Positions 1 through 10,116 of a stretch of DNA of 64,000 bases are shown here, piece by piece (position 1 is the stretch's first letter; every line of letters begins with the position of its first letter). Both the position numbers and the translations under genes were made by a program. The stretch comes from a virus: positions 1 to 64,000 of the IMG/VR virus record IMGVR_UViG_3300022752_000057. The stretch is one strand, 5' to 3'. Under the pieces are notes generated by a model. The model did not search any database, was not told the DNA's origin, and was given only the letters and a program-made list of their open reading frames with translations.

Positions 1-1
1 C

Positions 2-3000
2 TATTCTGATATTACGAATGATAGAGTTGGTATAGGAACAACAGTACCAACATCAAAGTTGACTGTTGTAGGTGATGTAAGAGTATCTGGAGTCGTAACA
101 GCATCAAGTTTTTCTGGCAATGCTTCTTTAAGTCAATTAAATGTCACTGGATTCTCTACATTATCCAGTGCCAGTGCAGCAAACTTAACTCTTGTTGGAG
201 TTACAACAGGACTTAATGTTCCAGGTATTAGTACCTTTGGAGATGTTATCATTAGTGACTTATTCTTATCTGGAATCACCACAGGACTTAATTCTCCAGG
301 CATTAGTACCTTTGGAGATGTTACTATCAGTGATTTATTCTTAGCAGGAATCACCACTGGTCTTAATGTTTCTGGAGTTTCTACTTTATCTTCGGCAGTA
401 GTTGGATCAGCAGTTACAATTAACGGTGGAGGAATTAATGTAACTGGTGTCGTAACAGCGTCAAGTTTTTCTGGTAATGCTTCAACCGCAACGGCATTAC
501 AAACAGCAAGAACTTTTGAAATCACTGGTGATATTGTTGCATCACCAATTAGTTTTAATGGTACTGGAAACGTATCACTAGCAGCAACAATACAACCAAA
601 TTCAGTTGGACTTGGAACAGATACAACTGGAGATTATGTAGCAAACATCACTGGAACATCAAACCAAATCACGGTTACTTCTGGAACTGGTGAAGGTTCT
701 ACACCAACATTAAGTCTTCCATCAAACTTAGTTGTTCCACAAGACTTAACTGTTACGAGAGACCTACAAGTCAATCGCAATTTAAATGTTACTGGCAATA
801 TTACAATTGGTGGAACATCCGCAACTTTATTTACAACTGAATTAAAAGTAGCAGATCCAGATCTTGTTCTTGGATTTAGAACTGATGGAAGTGGTAATGA
901 TGTTTCAAACGATACAACAGCAAATCATGGTGGTATTGCAGTTGCATCTACGGAAGGAAATCCATTAATATCACTTTATAATCCTGGTATTGGTGAATCT
1001 ACTCTTGCCACATATAAGAAAATTATGTGGTTTAAGTCAGGTTCCTTTACTGGACTTAATACCGATGCTTGGTTAATTAACTATGCTGTTGGTATTGGTT
1101 CTACTCAATTCCCAACAGGAACAAGATTTGCTGCTGGAAATGTACAATTTACCCAAAATGATTTAGCAGTTGTAAGAAATATTAATGCTTCAGGAATTGT
1201 CACAGCATTAAGTTTTTCAGGTAATGCTTCTATAAGTCAATTAAATGTCTCTGGATTCTCTACATTATCCAGTATAAGTGCAGCAAACTTAACTCTTGCT
1301 GGAATCACTACAGGACTTAATGTTCCTGGAATCAGTACTTTAGGATTTATTACTTCATCATCATTAAATGTCTCTGGATTCTCTACATTATCCAGTATAA
1401 GTGCAGCAAACTTAACTCTTGCTGGAGTTACTACAGGACTCAATGTTCCTGGTATTAGTACTTTAGGATCAGTCTCTAATACTAACTTAAGTGTCTCTGG
1501 TGTCTCTACGTTCTCTGGAGGTGTTAATGCATCTCAAGGTGCTGATCTAGCCAGACTTAGAGTTACTGGTATTACAACATTAGGATTTATTACTGCAACA
1601 TCTTTGAATGTTCCTGGAATCAGTACCTTAGGATTTATTACTTCATCATCATTAAATGTTTCTGGAGTCTCTACGTTCTCTGGAGGAATCAGTGGTTCCG
1701 AAGGTGCTGATCTATCCAGACTTAGAGTTACTGGAATCACAACTCTTGGACAAACCAATACCACTGGATTCTCTAATGCTGGTTTAAGTACGTTAGGTAA
1801 TGCCACAGCATCAACTTTAGTAGTCTCTGGATTTTCTACGTTATCTAGTGTCAGTGCAGCAAACTTAACTCTTGCTGGAGTTACTACAGGACTTAATGTT
1901 CCTGGTATTAGTACCTTAGGATTTGTTCAAAACACTACTTTAAATGTCACTGGAGTCTCTACATTTTCTGGAGGAATCAATGGTTCTGAAGGTGTTGATT
2001 TAGCTAGACTTAGAGTTACGGGTATTACAACTCTAGGATTTATTACTGCAACATCTTTGAATGTTCCTGGTATTAGTACTTTAGGATTTATTACTTCATC
2101 ATCATTAAATGTCTCTGGAGTCTCTACGTTCTCTGGAGGAATCAGTGGTTCCGAAGGTGCTGATCTATCCAGACTTAGAGTTACCGGTATTAGTACTTTA
2201 GGACAAACGAATACAACTGGATTCTCTAATACTGGATTAAGTACTTTAGGAAATGCAACTGCATCAACTTTAGTAGTCTCTGGATTCTCTACGTTATCTA
2301 GTGTCAGTGCAGCAAACTTAACTCTTGCTGGAGTTACTACAGGACTTAATGCTCCTGGTATTAGTACTTTAGGATTCGTTCAGCACACTACTTTAAATGT
2401 ATCTGGATTCTCCACATTAGGAAGCATCAGTGGAGCAAATCTAACACTTGCTGGAGTTACTACAGGACTTAATGCTTCTGGAGTTGTTACTGCAACCTCA
2501 TTCTCTGGTTCTGGCGCAAACTTAACATCACTTAATGCCACTCAGTTAACAACGGGTACAGTTCCAGCAGCACGTATTACTGCTTCTTCTGGCGATTTTA
2601 CTGTAGGTAGTAATTTATACGTTAATGGTATATTAAGTGTTGGTGGTACAACCGTTATTTTAAATGTTCAGCAGTTACAAATTAGTGACAGAGACATTAC
2701 TCTTGGTGTCACAACAGACGCAAATGGTGTTGATATTTCCACAGACAACACTGCAAATCACGGTGGCATTTCTGTTGCATCTACTGTTGGAACACCACTG
2801 ATTAATATTCCAACAGACGCAGTTAACAATAGTCCATCCACATATAAACAGATTATGTGGGTTAAGCAGGGACATTACACTGGACTTGCCACCGATGCTT
2901 GGATATTTAATTATGGAGTATCAATTGGTAATACATCAACAGTACAAAATGGTAGCAGATTAACTGTTGGCGCTGGATTTACCGTATATGATAATTACTT

Positions 3001-5359
3001 AGATGCTCAAGATATTCGTGGAAGAAATCTTAATATTGTTGGTGTCAGTACTTTAGGAACTGCTAGTGCATCATCATTAAGTGTTTCTGGGACTTCTTCT
3101 TTCATTGGAGGAATCAGTGGTTCTGAAGGTGCTGATTTAGGAAGACTTAGAGTTACAGGTATTGCAACATTAGGTCAAACCAATACCACAGGATTCTCTA
3201 ACGCTGGTGTATCTACTTTAGGCAATGCTACTGCATCAACTTTAGTAGTTTCTGGATTCTCAACACTAGGCATCACATCAGCAACAAACTTAACAGCACA
3301 GCAACTTAATATTTCTGGTGTTTCTACATTTGGTGGTAATCTTATTCCAAGTTCATCATCAGTGAATATTGGTGGTATTTCAAATCGTTTTGGTGTTGGA
3401 TACTGGTCTGATGGATCTCATTATTATGGTACTAATAAATTATTTGTTTCCAGTGGTAGTGGTTTTGGTTTGGAAGCATATGTATCTAATGCGGCGTATC
3501 TGTTATCAAATGCTGGAGGTGGATCCTCTGGTAATGTTTATATTGACACCGTTGTTGGTGGTAAAGTTATTGCATATGGATCTGGGTCAGTACAAGTTTT
3601 ACATAGTCAAAATGTAAAACTTCAAACTTCTGGTGTGGGTGTAACAGTCACTGGAATCACACAAACTGATAATTTAAGTGTAGGAACCGGTGGAACTGTA
3701 ATTACCACAACTTCTTCTGGTCTTGTTGGCATAGGAACCACAAATCCAACATCTAAACTTCATGTTGTTGGTAGTGCTCTAATTACTGGTGTCTCAACAA
3801 TTGCTAATTTCTCAATCACACCTGTAGGAACTGGAGCAACTGTTGGAGGTATTGGAGTTACTTATTATGGTGATGGTTCTCAACTCACAGGTATTTCTGC
3901 TTCTGGTGGTGTTTCTATATCAACAAACACTACCAATGCAAATCAGTATATACCTTATGCAACTTCTTTTGGATCAACCACTGGATTCGGTGCTACTACA
4001 TTATTAGTTTATAATCCTTCATCGGGTAATCTTGGCATAGGAACCACAAATCCAACATCATCACTTACAGTTCAGGGTAGCACAAGAATTACTGGCATCA
4101 CAAGCATTCGTGATGTTACAATAGACAAGAGCATTGCATCTCCAAACGCAACTGTTCCCGTTGCGATTATCGGCGTCACAACATCAGGAATTTCTACAGA
4201 GACAAATATTGATGTTGTTCTATTAGCAAAGGGCACAGGTGCAACGCTGGCTCAGGTGCCGGATGGGACGGTTGCGGGTGGGGATAAGCGGGGAACGGGT
4301 GCGACGGATTGGCAGAAAAGCCGTACTGCTGCCGCACGAGTGGCGTCAGGTGCTTACGCAACTATTACTGGGGGATCGGAAAACACTGCTTCTGGTACTT
4401 ATGCCATTGCAGGTGGATACTTAAACACCGTTTCTGGGTCATACGCAACAGTTGCTGGAGGTCAAAACAATCAAGCTAGTGGTTCTCATAACAGTGCATT
4501 AGGAGGATATAACAACAATGCTTCCGGCACAATTAGAGCAACTATTGCCGGTGGCGACAGCAACACCGCCTCCAGCAACTACAGTTTCGTCGGCGGCGGC
4601 CTGAACAACACCGCCCAAACCAACACGCACGCAACGGTGTGTGGGGGGCAAAGCAATACGGCGAGCGGGCAGAATGCGTTTGTGGGGGGTGGGGGAAGCA
4701 ATAATGCTACTGCTGCCTACGCCTTTATCGGTGGTGGATTCAGTAACACAGCTAGTACCGGTACTGCACCTACTGTTGCTGGTGGAAACAATAACAATGC
4801 ATCAGGAAATTATGCGTTTATTGGAGGTGGTGAAGCTCATATTGCCAACGCTAATCACTCCGTTGTTCTTGGTGGAAATGCAGGAACTGTTCGTTCTATT
4901 GTAGGTAATTTTGTTTTTCCTGCTTGTGCTCAACCAATTTCAGCAACTCAAGGTGTCACTCAATCCGCCCTCCTTCTGCTAGCCCGCCAAACCACTAACG
5001 CTACCGCAACAGTTCTCACAAGCGATCAAAGTGCCGCCAGCACCACCAACCAAGTCATCCTGGCCAACAACGCCGCATATTTCTTTAAGGGGTCTTGTAT
5101 TGCTGGTGTGACTGGTGCTGGTGATACAAAAGCATGGGAATTTAAAGGAGCAATCAAACGTGGTGCAAATGCTGCAGCAACATCTATTGTTGGTTCAGTC
5201 ATCAAAGATGTGATTGCTTCTGATTCTGGTGCATCTGCTTGGGACATTACCATTACTGCTGATACAACAAACGGTGGTATTGCTGTCACTGTGACTGGAC
5301 AAGCATCCACAACTATAAGATGGGTTTGCAAAATTGAGACCACCGAAATGACTTACTAA
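2..5359 (+). CDS. Giant repetitive tail fibre protein, 5' end outside window
   Basis: Tail-fibre-like protein, probably host-recognition or distal fibre. The reading frame is open from the first bases of the window: the residues before the first possible start (TTG at 59) read VGIGTTVPTSKL, the same motif that recurs inside the protein, so the gene starts upstream. At least 1785 residues are visible. It is built from short glycine/serine/threonine-rich repeats of the type SGxSTLSS, AANLTLAGxTTGLN and VPGISTLGFI. Two copies of a larger non-repeat domain (around residues 260-370 and 860-970 from base 59) share the motifs TANHGGI and YKxIMW. Near the C-terminus (4370-4860) the repeats change to GG-x-NNxASG units resembling YadA-type trimeric adhesin heads, followed by a non-repetitive C-terminal domain. 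Three GC-rich patches stand out. Function is inferred from composition and position next to a second fibre gene. Confidence 0.8.
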   Translation, partial: YSDITNDRVGIGTTVPTSKLTVVGDVRVSGVVTASSFSGNASLSQLNVTGFSTLSSASAANLTLVGVTTGLNVPGISTFGDVIISDLFLSGITTGLNSPGISTFGDVTISDLFLAGITTGLNVSGVSTLSSAVVGSAVTINGGGINVTGVVTASSFSGNASTATALQTARTFEITGDIVASPISFNGTGNVSLAATIQPNSVGLGTDTTGDYVANITGTSNQITVTSGTGEGSTPTLSLPSNLVVPQDLTVTRDLQVNRNLNVTGNITIGGTSATLFTTELKVADPDLVLGFRTDGSGNDVSNDTTANHGGIAVASTEGNPLISLYNPGIGESTLATYKKIMWFKSGSFTGLNTDAWLINYAVGIGSTQFPTGTRFAAGNVQFTQNDLAVVRNINASGIVTALSFSGNASISQLNVSGFSTLSSISAANLTLAGITTGLNVPGISTLGFITSSSLNVSGFSTLSSISAANLTLAGVTTGLNVPGISTLGSVSNTNLSVSGVSTFSGGVNASQGADLARLRVTGITTLGFITATSLNVPGISTLGFITSSSLNVSGVSTFSGGISGSEGADLSRLRVTGITTLGQTNTTGFSNAGLSTLGNATASTLVVSGFSTLSSVSAANLTLAGVTTGLNVPGISTLGFVQNTTLNVTGVSTFSGGINGSEGVDLARLRVTGITTLGFITATSLNVPGISTLGFITSSSLNVSGVSTFSGGISGSEGADLSRLRVTGISTLGQTNTTGFSNTGLSTLGNATASTLVVSGFSTLSSVSAANLTLAGVTTGLNAPGISTLGFVQHTTLNVSGFSTLGSISGANLTLAGVTTGLNASGVVTATSFSGSGANLTSLNATQLTTGTVPAARITASSGDFTVGSNLYVNGILSVGGTTVILNVQQLQISDRDITLGVTTDANGVDISTDNTANHGGISVASTVGTPLINIPTDAVNNSPSTYKQIMWVKQGHYTGLATDAWIFNYGVSIGNTSTVQNGSRLTVGAGFTVYDNYLDAQDIRGRNLNIVGVSTLGTASASSLSVSGTSSFIGGISGSEGADLGRLRVTGIATLGQTNTTGFSNAGVSTLGNATASTLVVSGFSTLGITSATNLTAQQLNISGVSTFGGNLIPSSSSVNIGGISNRFGVGYWSDGSHYYGTNKLFVSSGSGFGLEAYVSNAAYLLSNAGGGSSGNVYIDTVVGGKVIAYGSGSVQVLHSQNVKLQTSGVGVTVTGITQTDNLSVGTGGTVITTTSSGLVGIGTTNPTSKLHVVGSALITGVSTIANFSITPVGTGATVGGIGVTYYGDGSQLTGISASGGVSISTNTTNANQYIPYATSFGSTTGFGATTLLVYNPSSGNLGIGTTNPTSSLTVQGSTRITGITSIRDVTIDKSIASPNATVPVAIIGVTTSGISTETNIDVVLLAKGTGATLAQVPDGTVAGGDKRGTGATDWQKSRTAAARVASGAYATITGGSENTASGTYAIAGGYLNTVSGSYATVAGGQNNQASGSHNSALGGYNNNASGTIRATIAGGDSNTASSNYSFVGGGLNNTAQTNTHATVCGGQSNTASGQNAFVGGGGSNNATAAYAFIGGGFSNTASTGTAPTVAGGNNNNASGNYAFIGGGEAHIANANHSVVLGGNAGTVRSIVGNFVFPACAQPISATQGVTQSALLLLARQTTNATATVLTSDQSAASTTNQVILANNAAYFFKGSCIAGVTGAGDTKAWEFKGAIKRGANAAATSIVGSVIKDVIASDSGASAWDITITADTTNGGIAVTVTGQASTTIRWVCKIETTEMTY
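3831..3876 (+). repeat. 46-bp exact repeat shared by the two fibre genes (copy 1)
   Basis: This 46-bp stretch is identical to 5775-5820 in the next fibre gene and encodes GATVGGIGVTYYGDG. The flanking codons diverge but encode LTGISA in both. Confidence 0.85.
4240..5090 (+). other. GC-rich mosaic patches inside the fibre gene
   Basis: Three short stretches (about 4240-4340, 4545-4695 and 4965-5090) are conspicuously GC-rich, with G/C-ending codons, while the rest of the gene is AT-rich with A/T-ending codons. The reading frame continues through all three. This looks like segments acquired by recombination from a GC-richer phage or host fibre gene. Confidence 0.6.
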
Positions 5360-5374
5360 TAAAGGAGATTAAAA

Positions 5375-5650
5375 ATGGCATTACAATCATCACTTACAGA
5401 AACAAACATTGGTATTCCTCTCAATGATACTTATGCTCGTATCACTTTGATGCGTTGCGATAAAGAACAAACTTTATTGCAAGTTTCTCATTATGCAAAT
5501 GCTGATGCTAGAAACAATAATGCATCACCAGTTTATGACAGAACTTTTATGATTCCATTTGCAGAATTGCAACCTGCATCCGACCCATTAGCAATGGGTT
5601 ATAACTGGTTAAAAACACAATCAGAATATTCTGATGCAATTGATTGCTAA
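5375..5650 (+). CDS. Small conserved protein between fibre genes
   Basis: A 91-residue protein beginning MALQSSLTETNIGIPL, with an AAAGGAG ribosome site just before the ATG and 15 bases after the preceding stop. It has no signal peptide or membrane segment and no motif I can name; its composition is that of a small soluble globular protein. Lying between two long fibre genes in the same orientation it may be a fibre-associated or chaperone-like factor, but that is inference from position only. Confidence 0.7.
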   Translation: MALQSSLTETNIGIPLNDTYARITLMRCDKEQTLLQVSHYANADARNNNASPVYDRTFMIPFAELQPASDPLAMGYNWLKTQSEYSDAIDC

Positions 5651-5652
5651 TC

Positions 5653-5660
5653 AATAAATA
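5653..5660 (+). promoter_or_regulatory. Late-promoter-like octamer AATAAATA
   Basis: AATAAATA in the gap between the small gene and the second fibre gene, 23 bases before the ATG. It matches the T4-type late octamer (TATAAATA) with its usual cyanophage variant first base. Confidence 0.5.
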
Positions 5661-5683
5661 CCTAAAAGGAATATACTACTCCA

Positions 5684-8600
5684 ATGGCTATTAATATTAA
5701 TCATTATACAGATAATATTGTATCTTCTGGATCTACTGCGGTTATTAATAACTTCAGAATCACTTCAGTTGGATCTGGAGCAACTGTTGGAGGTATTGGA
5801 GTTACTTATTATGGTGATGGCTCAGGACTTACTGGTATTTCTGCTGGTGGAGTCTTTGCTGCTGATAATACAACTAATTTATATTCCTGTGCGATTACTT
5901 CATTCCCATCAAGAACCACAGGAGTTAATAACTTCTTTGTTGGATTTAATGCTGCAAAATCTTTAACATCAGGAAGTAATAATATTGGCATAGGAACCAG
6001 TGCTGGTGCGTCTATTACTTCTGGAAGTAATAATAACTTCTTTGGTCTATGTGCAGGAGTAAACAACACCTCTGGATATGATAACAATTTCTTTGGTCAA
6101 CGTGCAGGATTTTGTAACACTACCGGATATTATAACAATTTCTTTGGTTATGAAGCAGGACGATCTAACACTAGTGGTATTAATAATGTCTTCATTGGAT
6201 ATGTTGCAGGACGTTCGAATACTACTGGATCTGATAACAATTTCTTTGGTTGTATTGCAGGACGATATAACTCCAACGGATCTTGCAACAATTTCTTTGG
6301 TCTTTGTGCTGGATCTACTAATACCTCTGGATGTGATAACAATTTCTTTGGTCAACGTGCAGGAAGATATCATACCACTGGACTTGATAATACCTTTATT
6401 GGACAAAATGCTGGCAGAGGTAGAAGTGGATTTAATGTTACTGGAGACAGTAACTTCTTTGCGGGTGTTGGAGCAGGTTATAGTGCAACAACAGCAAGAC
6501 AGAATGTTGCTATAGGACATAGTGCATTACATAGAAACGAAACTGGAATTCATAACGTTGCTATTGGTGCAAGTGCTGGATTTGGCAATTTGAGTGGAAG
6601 TTTTAATAACTTCTTTGGTATTTTTGCAGGACGTTACAATACCACTGGATGTGATAATAATTTCTTAGGTCGTGCTGCAGGAAGATGCAACACCACTGGA
6701 AGTTGTAATAACTTTTTAGGTGTTTATGCAGGAATATACAACACTACCGGATCTAGACACAATTTCTTCGGATTCCGTGCTGGATTTAATAATACAACTG
6801 GATATTCAAATAATTTTATTGGGCAATATGCTGCACATCAAAATACAACTGGACAGTATAATAACATCTTTGGAGCCTTCGCAGGATATTGCAATACCAC
6901 TGGATCTTACAACAATTTCTTTGGACGTTGTGCTGGATGGTATCATAGCACTGGTCAAAATAATACTTTTATTGGTGGATGTGCGGGAAGAGGTAGAAGT
7001 GGATTTAATGTTACTGGAGACAGCAACTTCTTCGCTGGTGTTGGAGCAGGTAATAGTGCCACAACAGCAAGACAAAATGTTGCTATAGGACATAGTACTC
7101 TTCATAGAAACACTACTGGAAGGCATAACGTTGCAATTGGTGCAAGTGCTGGATTTGGTGACGCTGCTGGATTAACTGGATCTCATAACTTCTTTGGTGG
7201 TTATCAAGCAGGATACTGCAACACCACTGGATCATATAATAACTTTTTTGGTCGCAACGCAGGATGTTGCAATTCTAGTGGAGGTTGTAATAACTTCTTT
7301 GGTACTGCCTCTGGAAGAAATAATACCACTGGAGGTCGCAATAACTTCATTGGTCGTTATAGTGGATTTAGTAATAGTACTGGAACTTATAATAACTTTT
7401 TTGGCAATATTGCAGGATATAACAACACCACTGGATGTAATAATAACTTCTTTGGTTATTTTGCAGGATACTACCATACCACTGGACTTGATAATACCTT
7501 CATTGGCAGATGTTCAGGTTGCGGTAGATTTGGATTTAATATCACTGGAGACAGCAACTTCTTTGCGGGTGTTGGAGCAGGTCTTAGTGCAACAACAGCA
7601 AGACAAAACGTTGCGATAGGTCATAGTGCATTACATAGAAATGAAACTGGAATTCATAACGTTGCCATTGGTGCCAGTGCTGGAGTCAATCAAACCTCTG
7701 GACAAAATAACATTCTTTTAGGCAACAATGTTAATTCTCCAGATCTTGCAGGAAGTAATCAATTAGTCATTGGTGTTGGAAATAGTGTTTGGATCTATGG
7801 AAACACTTCATTTAACGTTGGATTAGGAACCACAAATCCAACATCAAAACTTCATGTACTTGGTGATGTACGGGTTGTTGGAACTGTAACTGCAACAGCG
7901 TTTGTTGGAGATGGTTCTGGACTTACTGGTATTTCTGCTGGTTCTGGTAGTACAGCAAACATTAGTGCCACTACCTTAGTAGTCTCTGGATTCTCTACGT
8001 TAGGTAGTATCAGTGGAGGAAACTTAAGACTCACCGGCATCACCACAGGTCTCAGTATTCATGGATTTATAGGATTTACAACCAACAATAACATTAGAAT
8101 TGGTAATGTATCTACTGGTTCTTCTATTACTTCTGGTACTAATAACTTCTTTGGTGGTAATAGTGCAGGTCAATTTACTACTACTGGAATTAATAATAAC
8201 TTCTTCGGATGTAATGCAGGTCAGTGTAATGTGGGTGGAAATAATAATAACTTCTTTGGTGCTAGTGCAGGTAAATATAATGTGGGTGGATTAAATAATA
8301 ACTTCTTTGGACCTAATGCAGGACTGCAAAATGTTGGTGGAAATAATAATAATTTCTTTGGTAGTTATGCAGGATTTAAAAGTACTGGATGTTTTAATAA
8401 CTTTTTTGGTATTCGAGCGGGATTCTATAACACTACTGGATGTAATAATAACTTCCTAGGCCAAAATGCCGGAAGATATAACTCAACTGGAGGTGATAAC
8501 AATATCTTTGGTAGTTCTGCAGGATATTGTAATGGATCTGGATGTCAAAACAACTTCTTTGGACCTGCTGCAGGATACTTTAATACCACTGGAAGTTATA

Positions 8601-9385
8601 ATAACTTCTTTGGTAATGGTACAGGATTCAATAACACCACTGGATCTAATAATAACTTCTTTGGTAATTGTGCAGGAAATTTAAACACCACAGGAAGTAA
8701 TAATAACTTCTTTGGTTCTTTTGCAGGAACTTTTAACGATTCTGGATCTGATAATATATTTTTGGGGCAAAGTGCCGGTAGCACTAATGTAACTGGATCT
8801 CAAAATATTGCTATTGGTTACAATCAACAAACGCCAATCACTTCTGGTTCCAATCAGTTAGTCATTGGTGCTGGTAATACTGCTTGGATTACTGGTAATA
8901 GATCTTATAATGTTGGTATCGGAACCACAAATCCAATCACAAAACTTGATGTCATCGGATCATTTAAGGCTGCAGAAACAAGAATACAAAATGTTGCAGA
9001 AAAACTTACAAGAGTTGATGGTAATACAGTTTCGATTGCCTATACTGGTGGAGGTGGAAATATTGGATTTGCAACCAATCCAACAGGAGACATTACACTT
9101 AATGTAACTGGAATTCCGACTGATAGTTCTTTTGATAATTACAGCATTACTTTCAGTGTAGTTGTAAATCAAACTGGAACTGCAAGATCTTGTACTGCAG
9201 TGAATTTAAATGGTGTTTCTAGAACAATTAGATGGTCTGGAGGATCCCTGGCAAGTGCAATAGTGGGAGTTACTACAACAAGTGGATACGATATCTACAA
9301 TTTTACGGGCATTAATACTGTTGGATCAGCAAGCACCACATCAAATTATCAAGTTCTTGGAGTTGTAAATGGAGGTTTTAGATAA
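5684..9385 (+). CDS. Giant tail fibre protein made of 16-residue NNFFG repeats
   Basis: A 1233-residue protein, probably a tail fibre or adhesin. Residues about 85-690 and 810-1060 are tandem 16-residue units with the consensus NNFFGxxAGxxNTTGx. Such regular G/N/F spacing suggests a repetitive beta structure such as a beta-solenoid or trimeric fibre; Cys occurs repeatedly at variable positions. A 70-codon super-module containing the GDSNFFAGVGAG motif and ending HNVAIGASAG recurs three times. VGLGTTNPTSKLHV-type linkers, also present in the preceding fibre, separate the two repeat arrays, and the C-terminus (about 1070-1233) is non-repetitive. The ATG follows AAAAGGAA and a late octamer. The stop overlaps the next ATG by one base. 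No chaperone domain is recognised. Confidence 0.8.
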   Translation: MAININHYTDNIVSSGSTAVINNFRITSVGSGATVGGIGVTYYGDGSGLTGISAGGVFAADNTTNLYSCAITSFPSRTTGVNNFFVGFNAAKSLTSGSNNIGIGTSAGASITSGSNNNFFGLCAGVNNTSGYDNNFFGQRAGFCNTTGYYNNFFGYEAGRSNTSGINNVFIGYVAGRSNTTGSDNNFFGCIAGRYNSNGSCNNFFGLCAGSTNTSGCDNNFFGQRAGRYHTTGLDNTFIGQNAGRGRSGFNVTGDSNFFAGVGAGYSATTARQNVAIGHSALHRNETGIHNVAIGASAGFGNLSGSFNNFFGIFAGRYNTTGCDNNFLGRAAGRCNTTGSCNNFLGVYAGIYNTTGSRHNFFGFRAGFNNTTGYSNNFIGQYAAHQNTTGQYNNIFGAFAGYCNTTGSYNNFFGRCAGWYHSTGQNNTFIGGCAGRGRSGFNVTGDSNFFAGVGAGNSATTARQNVAIGHSTLHRNTTGRHNVAIGASAGFGDAAGLTGSHNFFGGYQAGYCNTTGSYNNFFGRNAGCCNSSGGCNNFFGTASGRNNTTGGRNNFIGRYSGFSNSTGTYNNFFGNIAGYNNTTGCNNNFFGYFAGYYHTTGLDNTFIGRCSGCGRFGFNITGDSNFFAGVGAGLSATTARQNVAIGHSALHRNETGIHNVAIGASAGVNQTSGQNNILLGNNVNSPDLAGSNQLVIGVGNSVWIYGNTSFNVGLGTTNPTSKLHVLGDVRVVGTVTATAFVGDGSGLTGISAGSGSTANISATTLVVSGFSTLGSISGGNLRLTGITTGLSIHGFIGFTTNNNIRIGNVSTGSSITSGTNNFFGGNSAGQFTTTGINNNFFGCNAGQCNVGGNNNNFFGASAGKYNVGGLNNNFFGPNAGLQNVGGNNNNFFGSYAGFKSTGCFNNFFGIRAGFYNTTGCNNNFLGQNAGRYNSTGGDNNIFGSSAGYCNGSGCQNNFFGPAAGYFNTTGSYNNFFGNGTGFNNTTGSNNNFFGNCAGNLNTTGSNNNFFGSFAGTFNDSGSDNIFLGQSAGSTNVTGSQNIAIGYNQQTPITSGSNQLVIGAGNTAWITGNRSYNVGIGTTNPITKLDVIGSFKAAETRIQNVAEKLTRVDGNTVSIAYTGGGGNIGFATNPTGDITLNVTGIPTDSSFDNYSITFSVVVNQTGTARSCTAVNLNGVSRTIRWSGGSLASAIVGVTTTSGYDIYNFTGINTVGSASTTSNYQVLGVVNGGFR
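5775..5820 (+). repeat. 46-bp exact repeat shared by the two fibre genes (copy 2)
   Basis: Identical to 3831-3876 of the preceding fibre gene. It is a likely crossover point for exchange between the two fibre genes. Confidence 0.85.
6371..6580 (+). repeat. 210-bp fibre super-module, copy 1
   Basis: Encodes a 70-residue block from H(T/S)TG through the GDSNFFAGVGAG motif and the TTARQNVAIGHS motif to HNVAIGASAG. It recurs at 6944-7153 and 7475-7684 with exactly the same length. Confidence 0.85.
6944..7153 (+). repeat. 210-bp fibre super-module, copy 2
   Basis: Second copy of the 70-codon block, 573 bp after copy 1. The sequence has diverged slightly (for example HRNTTGRH instead of HRNETGIH) but the length is unchanged. 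Confidence 0.85.
7475..7684 (+). repeat. 210-bp fibre super-module, copy 3
   Basis: Third copy, 531 bp after copy 2. It ends the first array of NNFFG repeats. Confidence 0.85.
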
Positions 9386-10095
9386 TGTCTCCGATAATTA
9401 GTCGAGTAAGTTCTAGTTTTGGATTTGGCGCAATAAAAAAAATCATAGTTCCTTCGGGTGGTGGTGGAAGTGTATACAGTATTGTTTCTGGAAATAAAGC
9501 ACCAGTTTACGGTTCTGGTGGAGGAAGTTATCCTCCAACTGGTAGTTGGACTGGATTGCAGAATGGATCTGTTGATGATGCATTTGTCACTGTTTCATTA
9601 CCATTCAATTGGGCAATTAATAGTGGATTATGGGCAGTTGCGTATGTTGGATCAAATACTTATATTACTTTTGGAGCTGGTTCATCTCTTTATGCCAGTT
9701 TAAGTTCATCAAATCCAGGTTTAAATAAACTTATGCTTGGTGCAGCAGATAATTCCTATCAAAGAGTATCATCTATTAGTAATACAGCAGGTGGGCAAAG
9801 TTATGTAAGAATAAGATATGAAGGAAACAATACTACTGTTGGGACAGTAGGATCTCCTGGAATTGTTTATGAATGTACATTTTTTAACCCATCTAGTTTT
9901 GGAAATAAAAATGTCGTTGAAGTTTTAGTTGGTAATCATAACCAAACAAGTGGACAGTTTGGTGTTGCTAATACGGCCACATATTATGCATCAGGAACCA
10001 TAGCCGCAAATAAAAGTTATGTTTTTGAGGGAGATAGTTCGGGAACTTCTTGGACGATATGGACAGATTATAGAGTTTCTGGAACAGATTACTAA
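9385..10095 (+). CDS. Fibre-associated structural protein, function unknown
   Basis: A 236-residue protein whose ATG overlaps the stop of the giant fibre gene (TAATG), so it is translationally coupled to it. The N-terminal 40 residues are Gly/Ser-rich (GGGGS and GSGGGS). The rest is rich in Ser, Thr, Gly, Asn and aromatic residues with the alternating pattern of a beta-sandwich. I recognise no enzyme motif. The coupling and composition suggest a fibre tip, adhesin or accessory protein. Confidence 0.65.
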   Translation: MSPIISRVSSSFGFGAIKKIIVPSGGGGSVYSIVSGNKAPVYGSGGGSYPPTGSWTGLQNGSVDDAFVTVSLPFNWAINSGLWAVAYVGSNTYITFGAGSSLYASLSSSNPGLNKLMLGAADNSYQRVSSISNTAGGQSYVRIRYEGNNTTVGTVGSPGIVYECTFFNPSSFGNKNVVEVLVGNHNQTSGQFGVANTATYYASGTIAANKSYVFEGDSSGTSWTIWTDYRVSGTDY

Positions 10096-10116
10096 TTCTA
10101 AATATTAATAAAAATC

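Noticed and set aside
6047-7126. Long minus-strand and alternate-frame open frames across the second fibre gene
   Set aside because: They mirror the 48-bp repeat period of the fibre and contain only repeat-derived residues; shadows of the real gene.
5684-9385. CRISPR array or DNA-level satellite
   Set aside because: The roughly 48-bp periodicity is codon-level repetition with variable sequence, no identical repeats with unique spacers, and an intact reading frame.
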